Positions 1 to 6,284 of a stretch of 31,443 nt of DNA are shown in pieces. Origin of the DNA: UBA1189 sp045660385 (GTDB lineage: Bacteria > Bacteroidota > Bacteroidia > Bacteroidales > Bacteroidaceae); assembly GCA_045660385.1 (NCBI GenBank), contig JAZRDT010000103.1, forward strand, positions 1-31,443, read 5' to 3'. The first letter of the stretch is position 1. Every line of letters starts with the position of its first letter. Both the position numbers and the translations under genes were made by a program. The notes under the pieces were generated by a model, which ran no database searches, had not been told where the DNA came from, and worked only from the letters and a program-made list of their open reading frames with translations.

Positions 1-15
1 GAGCAGGCACATGAC

Positions 16-57
16 AAATGAAGAGAGAGATCTGTCAGCAGATCTCTCTCTTCATTT
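16..57 (-). terminator. Perfect 19-bp hairpin, terminator of the SRP RNA/tRNA-Thr unit
   Basis: Positions 16-34 and 39-57 are perfect reverse complements around the 4-nt loop tcag. The arm ends are aaat/attt, so both strands end in a short T-rich tail and the element could work in both directions. It lies just 3' of tRNA-Thr on the minus strand, so I read it as that transcript's terminator. The T-tract is short (ttcattt), so efficiency is uncertain. Confidence 0.7.
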
Positions 58-60
58 CCG

Positions 61-134
61 AGCCTCTTGTCGGATTCGAACCAACGACCCCGAGATTACA
101 AATCACGTGCTCTGGCCAACTGAGCTAAAGAGGC
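61..134 (-). tRNA. tRNA-Thr (anticodon TGT)
   Basis: The reverse complement folds as a standard cloverleaf. The acceptor stem is GCCTCTT/AAGAGGC, the D-arm is closed by GCTC/GAGC, the anticodon loop is TTTGTAA and the T-loop is TTCGAAT. The anticodon TGT (plus-strand 98-100) reads ACA, giving threonine. The anticodon stem CGTGA/TCTCG has one T-T mismatch. The discriminator is T at 61, and no CCA is encoded. It lies 3 nt downstream of the SRP RNA end and probably matures from the same transcript. Confidence 0.93.
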
Positions 135-137
135 GGG

Positions 138-235
138 TGGGTAAGCAATCTATATCGCGCCGCTACAACCTAATACCTTTGCTGCGATCAAGCCCTGGAG
201 GGTTCAAAGGGAGCTGGCCGTATAGGACTTACCCA
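138..235 (-). ncRNA. ffs: Signal recognition particle RNA (small bacterial 4.5S type)
   Basis: The roughly 98-nt minus-strand RNA is closed by an 8-bp terminal stem, TGGGTAAG/CTTACCCA. Its centre carries the SRP helix 8 pattern: CCAGG on the 5' side and GCAGCAAAGG on the 3' side, the CAGG/AGCA symmetric loop bound by Ffh in E. coli 4.5S RNA. The 3' half contains TTGTAGCGG, resembling the GATGTAGC block of 4.5S RNA. With Ffh it targets nascent membrane proteins to the translocon. The apical loop (TTGATC between GC pairs) is not the usual GGAA. A consensus promoter lies just upstream and tRNA-Thr follows directly. The identification is by motif and size, not by a covariance model. Confidence 0.85.
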
Positions 236-246
236 TTTTGCGGGTG

Positions 247-277
247 CAAAGGTACAATATTTTTTTTACTCTGCAAA
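247..277 (-). promoter_or_regulatory. Consensus Bacteroidota promoter for SRP RNA/tRNA-Thr
   Basis: On the minus strand TTTG (277-274) is followed by exactly 19 nt and then TACCTTTG (254-247). This matches the -33 TTTG / -7 TAnnTTTG signal of the Bacteroidota primary sigma factor. The predicted start is near 241-243, a few nt before the mature SRP RNA end. Confidence 0.85.
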
Positions 278-299
278 TTTTTTTATTGTTTATATAGAA

Positions 300-332
300 A
301 GTTCTGCCGGCGAAATCACTTCGGCGGCAGAA
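300..332 (-). terminator. Likely terminator of the porin gene
   Basis: On the minus strand TTCTGCCG pairs with CGGCAGAA (332-325 with 309-302), with an inner CGAA/TTCG extension across a C-C mismatch, followed by CTTTCTATAT. It lies 44 nt past the porin stop codon and before the SRP RNA promoter. Confidence 0.55.
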
Positions 333-375
333 TAAAAGAAATGGCATTATTAGAAAAACAGAACAAGAAAGAGTT

Positions 376-1689
376 TTAGAAGCTAAATTGGGTCATCACA
401 CTTATGCGTTGCGCCATACGATGTTCGCCACCCATGTTTTTACGCATTCCGAGGTTGTATTCTCCTCCTACCTGTATGCGTGGTGTGATGTTCCAGAATA
501 GGTTAAGTGCACTATAGAGTCCATACTTGTATTCCGTATCGCTTGTTTCGTGCTCAGGAAGGTAACGCAATTGTCCCACAGTGACTCCAGTGAAGAGGTT
601 GGGCGTGAAGTGGTATTGTGCAGCTCCATACCATCCGAAAAGTCGGGGTGCATACATCGTGCCTTCCTGCTCCGGATTGTTGACAAGGTCGTAGTTTCCC
701 ATCATGAGATCTCCCGTAAGACTGCTGATGCCTTGTCCGTAATTGCCCATGAAATAGAGTGTGAGTGGTTTCCACGGACGCATCACCGAACTGAGTTGAA
801 CTCCCCAGCCAATCTCGCTGCGGTTTTCCTGTACTACCAGGTCGCGGTAAGGTAGGGTGCGCAGTATGCCCGCTAATCGTACATGTTGGTTAGGAGCCCA
901 CTCGTATTGGCTAAAGGCGGCAAGGTTGGGTAGCCAGTCGTTGATGGCTTGTGTGGTGGTTCCGTTGGCTCCTACGAATGACTGTGGCATCTCTATGGAG
1001 GCGGCCATAATCCAATCCTTTTGTATGTGATGCATCCAGCGTACAAGGACAGCCGTTGTGCTCACATAGGCATTGGGGCCTTGTCCGTCGACGAGCAGAG
1101 GTTCTGCCAGCGGGTCGCTGAAGGTAGAGTGAGCATAACCTATTGTCCAGTCGTTGATTGTTGCATAAGCTTTCTTGAGCAAGAAATCCCGTTGGTTGTA
1201 TCCGTCAAAGTTCGCTTCAATATAGAGCTGGTAGTCTCCAACACGTGCGTTGGTGCCAAGAACACGGAAATAGAGGGCTGTACCGGCAGGTGTTGAACCG
1301 AGCCAACGCTCGCGGCTGGGGTTCTTGGGAATGGCTATGTTGTAGGGGATAAAACCGTTGTTTGGCATGGAGCCGTCCCAGTCGTACCAACCGCGCATGC
1401 GTACAACGCCACCCAAACCCATTGCGAAGTTGGCATCGCGACTCATGAAAAGGAAATAGGGTGCCCGTGGGTCTTGTGCGTGACGGAACTGGTCGTAGTA
1501 GAATATATCGAGTAGGGCGCGTTCGTCGTCCGGTGTTGGCTTGTCGCCTTCGCCTAAGTATTCTATGCGGTGAGTGTTTTTGAGCGAGTCGATATACTGC
1601 TCTACTCGAGTCTGAGGGCGCTCCTGTGTTTGGGCCGACGCGATGGCCGCTGAGGCTATGCCTGCAAGAATAAGGATTTTAGACTTCAT
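376..1689 (-). CDS. DcaP-like outer-membrane porin
   Basis: The 437-aa protein begins with a cleavable signal peptide (hydrophobic ILILAGIASAAIASA, probable cleavage after residue 19) and then a short charged segment containing RVEQYIDSLKNTH. The remainder is rich in alternating aromatic/polar stretches and ends in Phe (TQFSF), the C-terminal signature of BAM-assembled beta-barrels. Motifs such as RMRGWYDWDG and IPKNPSRERW resemble the DcaP family of trimeric porins, which pass small, often anionic solutes. It lies downstream of a BASS-type inner-membrane transporter on the same strand with 94 nt between. That suggests a shared transcript and possibly a shared substrate, which is inference. 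Its leader holds nested inverted repeats next to the ATG. Porin is secure; the substrate is unknown. Confidence 0.82.
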   Translation of the reverse strand: MKSKILILAGIASAAIASAQTQERPQTRVEQYIDSLKNTHRIEYLGEGDKPTPDDERALLDIFYYDQFRHAQDPRAPYFLFMSRDANFAMGLGGVVRMRGWYDWDGSMPNNGFIPYNIAIPKNPSRERWLGSTPAGTALYFRVLGTNARVGDYQLYIEANFDGYNQRDFLLKKAYATINDWTIGYAHSTFSDPLAEPLLVDGQGPNAYVSTTAVLVRWMHHIQKDWIMAASIEMPQSFVGANGTTTQAINDWLPNLAAFSQYEWAPNQHVRLAGILRTLPYRDLVVQENRSEIGWGVQLSSVMRPWKPLTLYFMGNYGQGISSLTGDLMMGNYDLVNNPEQEGTMYAPRLFGWYGAAQYHFTPNLFTGVTVGQLRYLPEHETSDTEYKYGLYSALNLFWNITPRIQVGGEYNLGMRKNMGGEHRMAQRISVMTQFSF

Positions 1690-1693
1690 AAGA

Positions 1694-1770
1694 CATCTGC
1701 TTTTTTATTTCGATATTAAAACATTCGAGTCAGTGGAATGTTCAGCGTTTGCTACAGTAAAAAGCAGATG
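1694..1770 (-). promoter_or_regulatory. Nested inverted repeats in the porin 5' leader
   Basis: CATCTGCTTTTT (minus strand, 1770-1759) is a perfect 12-nt complement of AAAAAGCAGATG (1705-1694), which ends 4 nt before the porin ATG. Inside the loop GAACATT-type arms at 1742-1736 and 1726-1720 form a second 7-bp hairpin. In the mRNA the outer helix would cover the ribosome-landing region of the porin. The inner hairpin followed by TTAATAT could also terminate the upstream transporter transcript. Confidence 0.5.
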
Positions 1771-1783
1771 GTTATGGTTTATG

Positions 1784-2737
1784 CTATTGTTTCTCCTTGC
1801 GCTTTTTGTAGAGTTGGTATGAGTTGAATATATTGTGCCATACACTGTAAAAACCGCCGGCAATGGCTGTGACAGGCGTGAGGAAGGTGTAGGCCATCCA
1901 TATTGCAAATACGGTATTCTTTTGTCCTATTGCTTGTCCTGCTGTGATTTGGTCGCCCGACCGACGTCCAAGGTGGCGGCCCATATAGAATTGCGTCCAA
2001 CAGCAGATGAGTGTGGTGAGTGCAATGCTGAGCAAGGTAATCACAGGTACGTGGCTGTGTACGATAGAACGTGTAGTAACGCCAATAGCCATGGTTAGGG
2101 CCACCGTCCATAGGTAGAAAGCTGTGTCGCCCGTGTTTTGCAATCGTTTGGCAAGCCGTGGCATCGTATAGCGGATGGTCCAGGCCAGCATCAGTGGAAA
2201 TGTGAGTGTGGGAAATACCCGACGCAGTACGAGCAGGAAGGTGGTGATGAATGTCTGTCCCTCTTGCGGATTGATCAGTGGAACGATGATGGGGATGAAT
2301 AGTGCCGCGGCGAGGTTGATGAGTAGAATGTAGCTGGTCAGATGGGCTGCGTTGCCGCCCAGCTTGGCGCATACGACGGCAGCAGCGCAGGCAGTGGGGC
2401 AGATGAAGCAGACCATAGCGCTCTCGATGAGCAAGCGGCTCGCGGTGTGCGGAAAGAGCATGAGCAAGCCCGCCATCAAGGCAAAGAGTCCGACTTGGAT
2501 CAATAACAGCCATAGATGCCAACGGCAAGGTTTCAGTTCGGTAGGGCGAATCTTGCAGAAGGTGACAAACAGCATGCTGAAGATGAGTGCCGGTTGCAGG
2601 AAGTCTATGATGCGCTGCACGAGGGCGCCCGTACCTTCGGGGAGGGGTAGGGCAGCATAGATGAGGTACGATATGACGCCCATCATCATCGATATGGGTA
2701 GCGCCCAGTTCTTGTAGAATCGCAGGAGGAATTTCAT
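1784..2737 (-). CDS. Bile acid:sodium symporter (BASS) family transporter
   Basis: The 317-aa protein is almost entirely hydrophobic with about nine to ten membrane segments. It has a basic N-terminus (MKFLLRFYKNW) and a basic C-terminus (YKKRKEKQ). The segment GQAIGQKNTVFAIWMAYTF and the PTACAAAVV stretch in a crossing helix resemble the discontinuous-helix motifs of Na+-coupled BASS carriers. It is predicted to import an organic anion across the inner membrane. A longer overlapping frame (1779-2765) is rich in His, Arg and Pro and lacks membrane character, so it is a shadow. Its start lies 15 nt from the hairpin that follows ddh, and the porin gene follows. The family call is good; the substrate cannot be read from sequence. 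Confidence 0.75.
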   Translation of the reverse strand: MKFLLRFYKNWALPISMMMGVISYLIYAALPLPEGTGALVQRIIDFLQPALIFSMLFVTFCKIRPTELKPCRWHLWLLLIQVGLFALMAGLLMLFPHTASRLLIESAMVCFICPTACAAAVVCAKLGGNAAHLTSYILLINLAAALFIPIIVPLINPQEGQTFITTFLLVLRRVFPTLTFPLMLAWTIRYTMPRLAKRLQNTGDTAFYLWTVALTMAIGVTTRSIVHSHVPVITLLSIALTTLICCWTQFYMGRHLGRRSGDQITAGQAIGQKNTVFAIWMAYTFLTPVTAIAGGFYSVWHNIFNSYQLYKKRKEKQ

Positions 2738-2752
2738 TGCTATAATATAAAG

Positions 2753-2783
2753 GTAAAGGCTGCATTTAGCGTGCAGCCTTTAC
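2753..2783 (-). terminator. Terminator after ddh
   Basis: A 12-bp perfect stem (GTAAAGGCTGCA at 2753-2764, complement at 2772-2783) with a 7-nt loop is followed on the minus strand by CTTTATATT. It lies 19 nt past the ddh stop and 15 nt before the transporter ATG, so it may also partly uncouple the two genes. Confidence 0.65.
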
Positions 2784-2801
2784 TATGGATGGGTTTTTTC
2801 T

Positions 2802-3701
2802 TTATACAAGGTGGGCAATCAGCTCTTCGCGATCGCCATACAGCATATCGATGACAGGGATCTCAACCATGGTGTAGGCACCAGGCTGTTGACGCATGGT
2901 GGCGCGGGCAACATTCACGAGTACCTGGCTGGTGAGTGCGGGGTTGTTGATGCGCATGTTGAATTCAAACAGCTGGTTTTGAGTTACTCCTGATACACCC
3001 TTGCGTGTGAGGTTGACGCCGTGTCCCATATCCTTGAGCTCGTCGACGCAGGGTACTTGCATTACGTGAGTCTCGTCGTTTACGAAGTAGGCATCGGCTT
3101 TGATGGCAGCTGCCACTTTGTTGAAGTCGTATCCCTCCTTGAGTTCAATATACACCATGCGGCGATGGATTCCTGTACCAACGGGGATGGTCATGGAAAG
3201 TGCATCTTTCACTCCCTCAATGGCCTTTACCGCGACGGTATGTCCCATGCTCATGCCGGGTCCGAAGTTGGTGTAGCTGACACCCTTGGGGGCGAGGCTC
3301 TGCATCAAAGTGCGTACGATGGAGTCGCTGCCCGGATCCCAACCTGCCGAGATGATGGCTACGGTGCCATGCTTCTTGGCTGCAGCGTCCAGTGAACGGC
3401 GCAGGTCGACAATCTTGCTGTGGATGTCAAAGCTGTCTACTGTATTGATGCCCAATGCCAGGCACTCCAATGCATATTGTTCGACGCTACGTGTTGGGGT
3501 GGCCAGGATCGCTACGTCTACATCGTTGAGCTCGCTGATGTGCTTCACTACGGTATAGTCGTTGAGTTCAGCGGGTTTGTTGGCATCACCGTTGCGGCGT
3601 ACTACTCCAGCTACCTCCATGTCGGGCGCTGTTTCCAATGCTTGCAATGCATATTTTCCTATGTTGCCATAACCTACAATGGCTACTCTGATCTTTTTCA
3701 T
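2802..3701 (-). CDS. ddh: meso-Diaminopimelate D-dehydrogenase
   Basis: The 299-aa enzyme has an N-terminal NADP(H)-binding Rossmann motif, VAIVGYGNIGKYALQAL (residues 6-22). Further family segments include GVVRRNGD, ATPTRSVEQYA, DSFDIHSKI and SAGWDPGSDS, the last lining the substrate site in Ddh structures. The enzyme reductively aminates L-tetrahydrodipicolinate to meso-DAP with NADPH and ammonia. This one-step route supplies lysine and peptidoglycan cross-links. The length is near the roughly 300-residue form typical of Bacteroidota. The start ATG follows a -7 type box by about 33 nt. It is probably transcribed alone or with the transporter behind it. Identification is firm. Confidence 0.93.
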   Translation of the reverse strand: MKKIRVAIVGYGNIGKYALQALETAPDMEVAGVVRRNGDANKPAELNDYTVVKHISELNDVDVAILATPTRSVEQYALECLALGINTVDSFDIHSKIVDLRRSLDAAAKKHGTVAIISAGWDPGSDSIVRTLMQSLAPKGVSYTNFGPGMSMGHTVAVKAIEGVKDALSMTIPVGTGIHRRMVYIELKEGYDFNKVAAAIKADAYFVNDETHVMQVPCVDELKDMGHGVNLTRKGVSGVTQNQLFEFNMRINNPALTSQVLVNVARATMRQQPGAYTMVEIPVIDMLYGDREELIAHLV

Positions 3702-3734
3702 CGTTGTGGTTGATAAAATGTTCTAAAAGTGACG

Positions 3735-3742
3735 CAAAAGTA
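3735..3742 (-). promoter_or_regulatory. -7 box of the ddh promoter
   Basis: TACTTTTG on the minus strand fits TAnnTTTG. No good -33 TTTG is visible at 19-21 nt. A start near 3729 would give a leader of about 28 nt before the ddh ATG. Confidence 0.55.
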
Positions 3743-3845
3743 CGCAAAAAATACGAATAATAACATTCGCTTGCAGCAAAATGTTGTCGCTGGCTATAAA
3801 TTACCTTTTGTTTTGCTTTCTAATACCTATTTGCAGGTGGGGTAT

Positions 3846-3913
3846 AAAAAAAGAAGGCCGTCATCCCGACGACCAATCTTCCAACTTTAAAAATCTAATA
3901 CCATGAAAAACAC
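3846..3913 (-). ncRNA. Small RNA gene, copy 1 of 2
   Basis: On the minus strand a perfect TTTG-N19-TACCTTTG promoter is followed by about 68 nt of noncoding sequence. This ends in a G/C-rich hairpin (3874-3856, GGTCGTC/GACGGCC with loop GGGAT) and TTCTTTTTTT, a textbook intrinsic terminator. The body is nearly identical to the copy at 4128-4196. The only difference in the terminator stem is G-U here versus A-U there, so pairing is kept. The unit is self-contained, lying about 145 nt upstream of ddh and on the same strand. It belongs to the style of terminator-ended small RNAs described in Bacteroidales (for example the Bacteroidales-1 motif), but I cannot assign a family. Target and function are unknown. 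Confidence 0.75.
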
Positions 3914-3917
3914 AGTG

Positions 3918-3948
3918 CAAAGGTACGCTTTTTTTTAGTGTCTGCAAA
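3918..3948 (-). promoter_or_regulatory. Consensus promoter of small RNA copy 1
   Basis: TTTG (3948-3945), a 19-nt spacer and TACCTTTG (3925-3918) on the minus strand match the Bacteroidota consensus exactly. The predicted start is near 3911-3914. Confidence 0.8.
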
Positions 3949-4127
3949 CATTTTGCGAGAAAAAAGTGTTTTTGGGACACTTTTTAACACTTTTTCTTTG
4001 TTTTTGCTAACTCGAGTGATGTTTTTTAGGGTTTTACGTAGAAGTAGAATAGGTGTGTTACCCTGCTCCGCTACATCCTGACGGACCATTGCTATAAAGT
4101 GTAACTGGATCATAGAGCGGATGGCAT

Positions 4128-4196
4128 AAAAAAAAGAAGGTCGTCATCGCGACGACCAATCTTCCAACTTTAAAAATCTAATACCATGAAAAACAC
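4128..4196 (-). ncRNA. Small RNA gene, copy 2 of 2
   Basis: This is the second copy of the same roughly 69-nt unit, 283 bp from the first and on the same strand. The -7 box TACCTTTG (4208-4201) is preceded at 19 nt by CTTG (4231-4228), one base off the -33 consensus. The terminator is GGTCGTC, loop GCGAT, GACGACC (4157-4139) followed by TTCTTTTTTTT. Compared with copy 1, the body between promoter and terminator is identical, and changes fall only in the hairpin loop, one G-U/A-U stem pair and the tail. That pattern suggests the body is the functional part. It lies between the rlmI terminator and copy 1. Confidence 0.75.
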
Positions 4197-4200
4197 AGTG

Positions 4201-4231
4201 CAAAGGTACAGCTTATTTCTGAATCTGCAAG
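4201..4231 (-). promoter_or_regulatory. Promoter of small RNA copy 2
   Basis: On the minus strand CTTG (4231-4228), a 19-nt spacer and TACCTTTG (4208-4201). The -33 box has one mismatch from TTTG; the -7 box is identical to copy 1. Confidence 0.7.
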
Positions 4232-4292
4232 TGTTGGAGTAAAGAAAAGTGTACTTTTAACACTTTTTGTGTGGTATTCCATTGTTTTTAAC

Positions 4293-4319
4293 AAAAAAGC
4301 ACGGAGCCCCGTGCTTTTT
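4293..4319 (-). terminator. Terminator of the rlmI operon
   Basis: GCACGG (4299-4304) and CCGTGC (4309-4314) pair around a 4-nt loop, flanked by six A on one side and five T on the other. The hairpin is therefore bidirectional. On the minus strand it lies 55 nt beyond the rlmI stop codon. Confidence 0.85.
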
Positions 4320-4373
4320 GTCTTGTGAATATAGCATTTTAGGTATATTTGTAACGTCTTGATGCGGTGTGTG

Positions 4374-5573
4374 TTATTCGACGTATAGGACAAGTCCCTT
4401 AAGGTACTCACCTTCAGGATGATAGATGCTCACGGGGTGGTCGGCGGGCTGGGTGAGCTGGTGCAGGATGCGCACGCGGCGTCCCGACATGGCAGCTGCA
4501 GTGAACACGGCCGTACGGAAATTATCCTTTGTCACCACCTGCGAACATGAGAAGGTGAAGAGTATGCCTCCCGGACGTATCTTCTCAAATGCCTTGGCAT
4601 TGAGCTTGCGGTATCCCATGAGCGCATTGCGCAAGGCATCCTTGTGCTTGGCAAAGGCAGGCGGATCGAGGATGATGAGGTCATACTGGTCGCCCATACG
4701 GTCGAGATACTTGAACGCATCCTCGGCATAGGCCTCATGGCGTGCATCGCCGGGGAAGTTGAGCTCTACATTGGCGCGTGTGATGTCGATGGCGCGTGAT
4801 GAAGAGTCTACCGAGTGCACCAGTTCAGCTCCTCCACGCATGGCATAGAACGAGAATCCACCTGTGTAGCAGAACATGTTGAGAACCTTGCGTCCTTGGG
4901 CGTAGTGCTCGAGCAGGGCACGGTTTTCGCGTTGGTCAACGAAAAAACCTGTCTTTTGTCCGCCCAGCCAGTCGACGTGGAATTTCAGTCCGTTCTCCGT
5001 CGCAATGTCGCTTGCGGTGCTGAGTCCGCCCTTGAGGAATCCGTTGCCACCATCCTCTGAGGCCTTGTAGGCCAGCGTATTCTCCGATTTGTAATAGATG
5101 TTGTCGATAACGCCCTCCATTACCTCGCTCAGTGCATCGGCAATCTCGTGACGGCTCACGTGCATACCTACCGAGTGTGCCTGCATCACGGCAGTGCGGT
5201 CATACACGTCGATGACGAGTCCCGGCAGTCCGTCGCCCTCACCATGAATGAGGCGGAAGGCATTCGTCAATTTTCCATTCTCATTTGTCCATTGTGGAAA
5301 TATACTCTTGCGCACACCGAATGCCGCGCTGAGGCGTTGCTTCCAGAAGCTGCGGTCGATGGTGATGTCGTCAAATGATAGCACGCGCACGGCGATACTG
5401 CCTATCTGTATGTGTCCGACGGCCAGGAACTTACCGTCGGCGCTGAGTACGCGCACTACGTCACCCTCTTCGGGGCGGCCGTCGATGTGGTGTATGGCAC
5501 CCGAGAATACCCAAGGGTGGAAGCGTCCGAGCGACTCCTCTTTTCCTTTCTTAAGATGTACTGTCTTATACAT
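4374..5573 (-). CDS. rlmI: Class I rRNA large-subunit methyltransferase, RlmI-like
   Basis: The 399-aa protein has an N-terminal PUA-type RNA-binding domain (about residues 2-75, with FHPWVFSGAI). A central RlmI-type segment with RLIHGEGDGLPGLVIDVY (107-124) follows. The C-terminal Rossmann methyltransferase has SAM motif VLNMFCYTGGFSF (230-242), motif IV DPPAFAK (303-309) and motif VI FSCSQVV (341-347), whose Cys343 is the expected nucleophile. The E. coli homologue makes m5C1962 in 23S rRNA. Residues 93-103 (PQWTNENGKLT) lie in a loop coded by a short repeat-like sequence and look inserted. It is the last gene of a DUF5063-exonuclease-rlmI run on the minus strand. The orthologous target base is inferred. 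Confidence 0.88.
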   Translation of the reverse strand: MYKTVHLKKGKEESLGRFHPWVFSGAIHHIDGRPEEGDVVRVLSADGKFLAVGHIQIGSIAVRVLSFDDITIDRSFWKQRLSAAFGVRKSIFPQWTNENGKLTNAFRLIHGEGDGLPGLVIDVYDRTAVMQAHSVGMHVSRHEIADALSEVMEGVIDNIYYKSENTLAYKASEDGGNGFLKGGLSTASDIATENGLKFHVDWLGGQKTGFFVDQRENRALLEHYAQGRKVLNMFCYTGGFSFYAMRGGAELVHSVDSSSRAIDITRANVELNFPGDARHEAYAEDAFKYLDRMGDQYDLIILDPPAFAKHKDALRNALMGYRKLNAKAFEKIRPGGILFTFSCSQVVTKDNFRTAVFTAAAMSGRRVRILHQLTQPADHPVSIYHPEGEYLKGLVLYVE

Positions 5574-5590
5574 ATCTTGTTTTTAACGAT

Positions 5591-5638
5591 TTATGTTGAA
5601 TGTTGAATGTTGAATGTTGAATGATGAATGGTGAATGT
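5591..5638. repeat. Short tandem repeat, tgttgaa/tgaatg type
   Basis: Four near-exact copies of the 7-mer tgttgaa run from 5591, followed by degenerate tgatgaa/tggtgaa copies. The array lies just upstream of the rlmI ATG on the minus strand, inside the gap after the exonuclease gene. Confidence 0.8.
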
Positions 5639-5655
5639 TTGTGGTCCGGATAGCT

Positions 5656-5688
5656 CACTAAACACTAAACTCTAAACACTAAACTTTC
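5656..5688. repeat. Short tandem repeat, ctaaacacta type
   Basis: The units ctaaacacta and ctaaact recur four times. On the minus strand the first GTTTAG of the array supplies the stop codon of the exonuclease gene (5681-5679), so the repeat has come to define the end of that protein. Confidence 0.75.
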
Positions 5689-6284
5689 ACGACGCTCATC
5701 ATTCCCTTCACCTCCTCCAAATACTTATAGATGCGTATGCAAGCCCAAGCATCGGTAGCGGCATAGCCCTTCTGGCGGTCGGTGAGTACATCGGCCTCCC
5801 AGTTGGTGAGGCGTTGCGATTTGGAAATCTTTTCACCGAAAAGCAGGGCATATATCTTCTGCAGACTTTGAGCTTCTATGCCCAGTGTCTTTACATATTG
5901 TTGTAGGTCGAGAAACCCTTGCGGCTCGAAACTATGCTTGCGGTTCAGGTTGTGTATGTCATCTTTGAGCGACAGACCTACTTTGAGTTGGCGTGCATCT
6001 TGCAGCAGGTCGATCAAAGCCTGGGGCATGCCTATGTAGTTGAGGCGGAAGAGGAAACAGGTGTCCTCTGTGGAGATTTGCAGTAACGACACGTCGTAGG
6101 TGCGTCCTTTGGCAAAGCTGGGGCGTGTTTCAGTGTCAATGCCCACGATGGGGAAACTCTTCAGGTAGCTTACGGCCTTCTCCGCTTCGGCGGTAGATTG
6201 TATGACGATGATGCGTCCCTGAAACAGGGCGGCAGGCATCTGCGCCACGTCGGCCTTGGCTATGTCGCTTTGTATCTCAATCAT
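5679..6284 (-). CDS. DEDDy-type 3'-5' exonuclease (RNase D/WRN-like fold)
   Basis: I choose the ATG at 6284 (MIEIQSD) over 6299. It overlaps the upstream stop as ATGATTGA and has GAGGAGGAA 7 nt before it, a rare Shine-Dalgarno-like case here. The product is 201 aa. Exo I is IVGIDTETRPSF (Asp and Glu), exo II is LKVGLSLKDDIHNL (Asp) and exo III is YAATDAWACIRIY (the YxxxD form of DEDDy nucleases). The domain fills the protein, with no HRDC domain, so it is not a full RNase D. It acts on 3' ends of nucleic acid using two metal ions; whether the substrate is RNA or DNA cannot be told. It is translationally coupled to DUF5063. Confidence 0.88.
   Translation of the reverse strand: MIEIQSDIAKADVAQMPAALFQGRIIVIQSTAEAEKAVSYLKSFPIVGIDTETRPSFAKGRTYDVSLLQISTEDTCFLFRLNYIGMPQALIDLLQDARQLKVGLSLKDDIHNLNRKHSFEPQGFLDLQQYVKTLGIEAQSLQKIYALLFGEKISKSQRLTNWEADVLTDRQKGYAATDAWACIRIYKYLEEVKGMMSVVKV

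Noticed and set aside
11..379. A 122-codon open frame at the left edge
   Set aside because: It runs through the tRNA, the SRP RNA and their promoter, so it cannot be a real protein gene.
1779..2765. A 328-codon open frame overlapping the BASS transporter on the same strand
   Set aside because: Its product is rich in His, Arg and Pro with no domain or membrane pattern. The overlapping 317-aa frame has a coherent transporter sequence.
3903..3938. Plus-strand mini-frames in both small RNA copies beginning MKNTVQRY
   Set aside because: Conservation is explained by the minus-strand promoter and RNA body. Identity ends at the -7 box and the C-terminal parts of the two peptides are unrelated.
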